From NCBI GenBank assembly GCA_019745395.1, contig JAIETG010000008.1:95257-159256 (forward strand): a DNA stretch of 64,000 bases, written 5' to 3'. Source of the DNA: Rhabdochlamydiaceae bacterium (GTDB lineage Bacteria > Chlamydiota > Chlamydiia > Chlamydiales > Rhabdochlamydiaceae). Made by a program: the position numbers and the translations under genes. Position 1 is the stretch's first letter; each line of letters begins with the position of its first letter. Positions 63,933-64,000 of the stretch are shown one piece after another. Under the pieces are notes generated by a model. That model did no database searches. It was not told where the DNA came from and saw nothing but the letters and a program-made list of their open reading frames with translations.

Positions 63933-64000
63933 ACAATACTTTACCTGACAAACGACACTTACTTGACAGTTTGAGTAGGTGTCAAAATCTGACTATCTAG
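63933..64000. other. Sequence after the truncated autotransporter, possible insertion-element end
   Basis: A 68-base stretch with repeated GACA/TGTC words (TGACAAACGACAC, CTTGACAG, GGTGTCA), unlike the adjacent beta-helix coding composition. Stop and break fall on a CTAG (63929-63932). An insertion-sequence end is possible but the element itself is outside the window. Confidence 0.3.

Overview
The window looks like a chromosomal segment of a member of the Chlamydiae, probably an environmental (Parachlamydiales/Simkania-type) lineage rather than Chlamydia itself. The main support is a minus-strand type III secretion block, malQ - CesT-type chaperone - copN/sctW - sctV - sctU, followed further along by the GTPase ychF. 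As I recall, this is the gene order of the Chlamydia trachomatis CT087-CT092 region. Large exported proteins, a Legionella Lpg1974-like porin, a SET-domain protein and a large P-loop protein resembling the DUF3638/DUF3645 group also fit an amoeba- or protist-associated chlamydia. The species call is inference.

Layout. 1-22.3 kb: three tandem giant filamentous-haemagglutinin-like (two-partner-secretion, TpsA type) exoproteins built of beta-helix repeats. The first is cut by the window edge; the second and third share 928 identical bases at their 5' ends. 22.4-24.5 kb: a small exported protein with a RanBP2-type zinc-finger pattern, a SUI1/YciH translation factor and a decayed AAA/DUF4143 ATPase pseudogene. 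24.6-31.0 kb: the type III secretion operon, with 4-bp ATGA overlaps at three of its four junctions. 31.2-37.6 kb: accessory genes (an exported glycosyltransferase-TPR-propeller fusion, a porin, a collagen-like protein, two unknown proteins and an rRNA methyltransferase) lying between sctU and ychF. 37.6-42.4 kb: ychF, a leucine-rich-repeat protein with an NLS-like motif, an endonuclease/exonuclease/phosphatase-like protein and a proline-rich exported protein.

42.8-53.0 kb: a 2999-residue ATPase with a possible His/Cys protease-like N-terminal region, followed on the same strand by two small single-pass cysteine-rich membrane proteins; together they form a candidate uncharacterised three-gene unit. 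53.0-57.9 kb, minus strand: a protein with one intact SET domain and what looks like a second, degenerate SET copy, then priA and two unknown genes. 58.2-64.0 kb: an exported methyltransferase, a 117-bp tandem-repeat protein with a C-terminal membrane segment, and a Pmp/autotransporter-like protein whose reading frame stops where its outer-membrane barrel should begin.

Seen as a whole, the type III apparatus (SctU, SctV, CopN and its chaperone) is the housekeeping core. Around it is an unusual density of surface or secreted proteins and proteins with eukaryotic-like domains (RanBP2 finger, SET, LRR, EEP fold) that are candidate host-interaction factors. No rRNA, tRNA, CRISPR array or intact mobile element was recognised.
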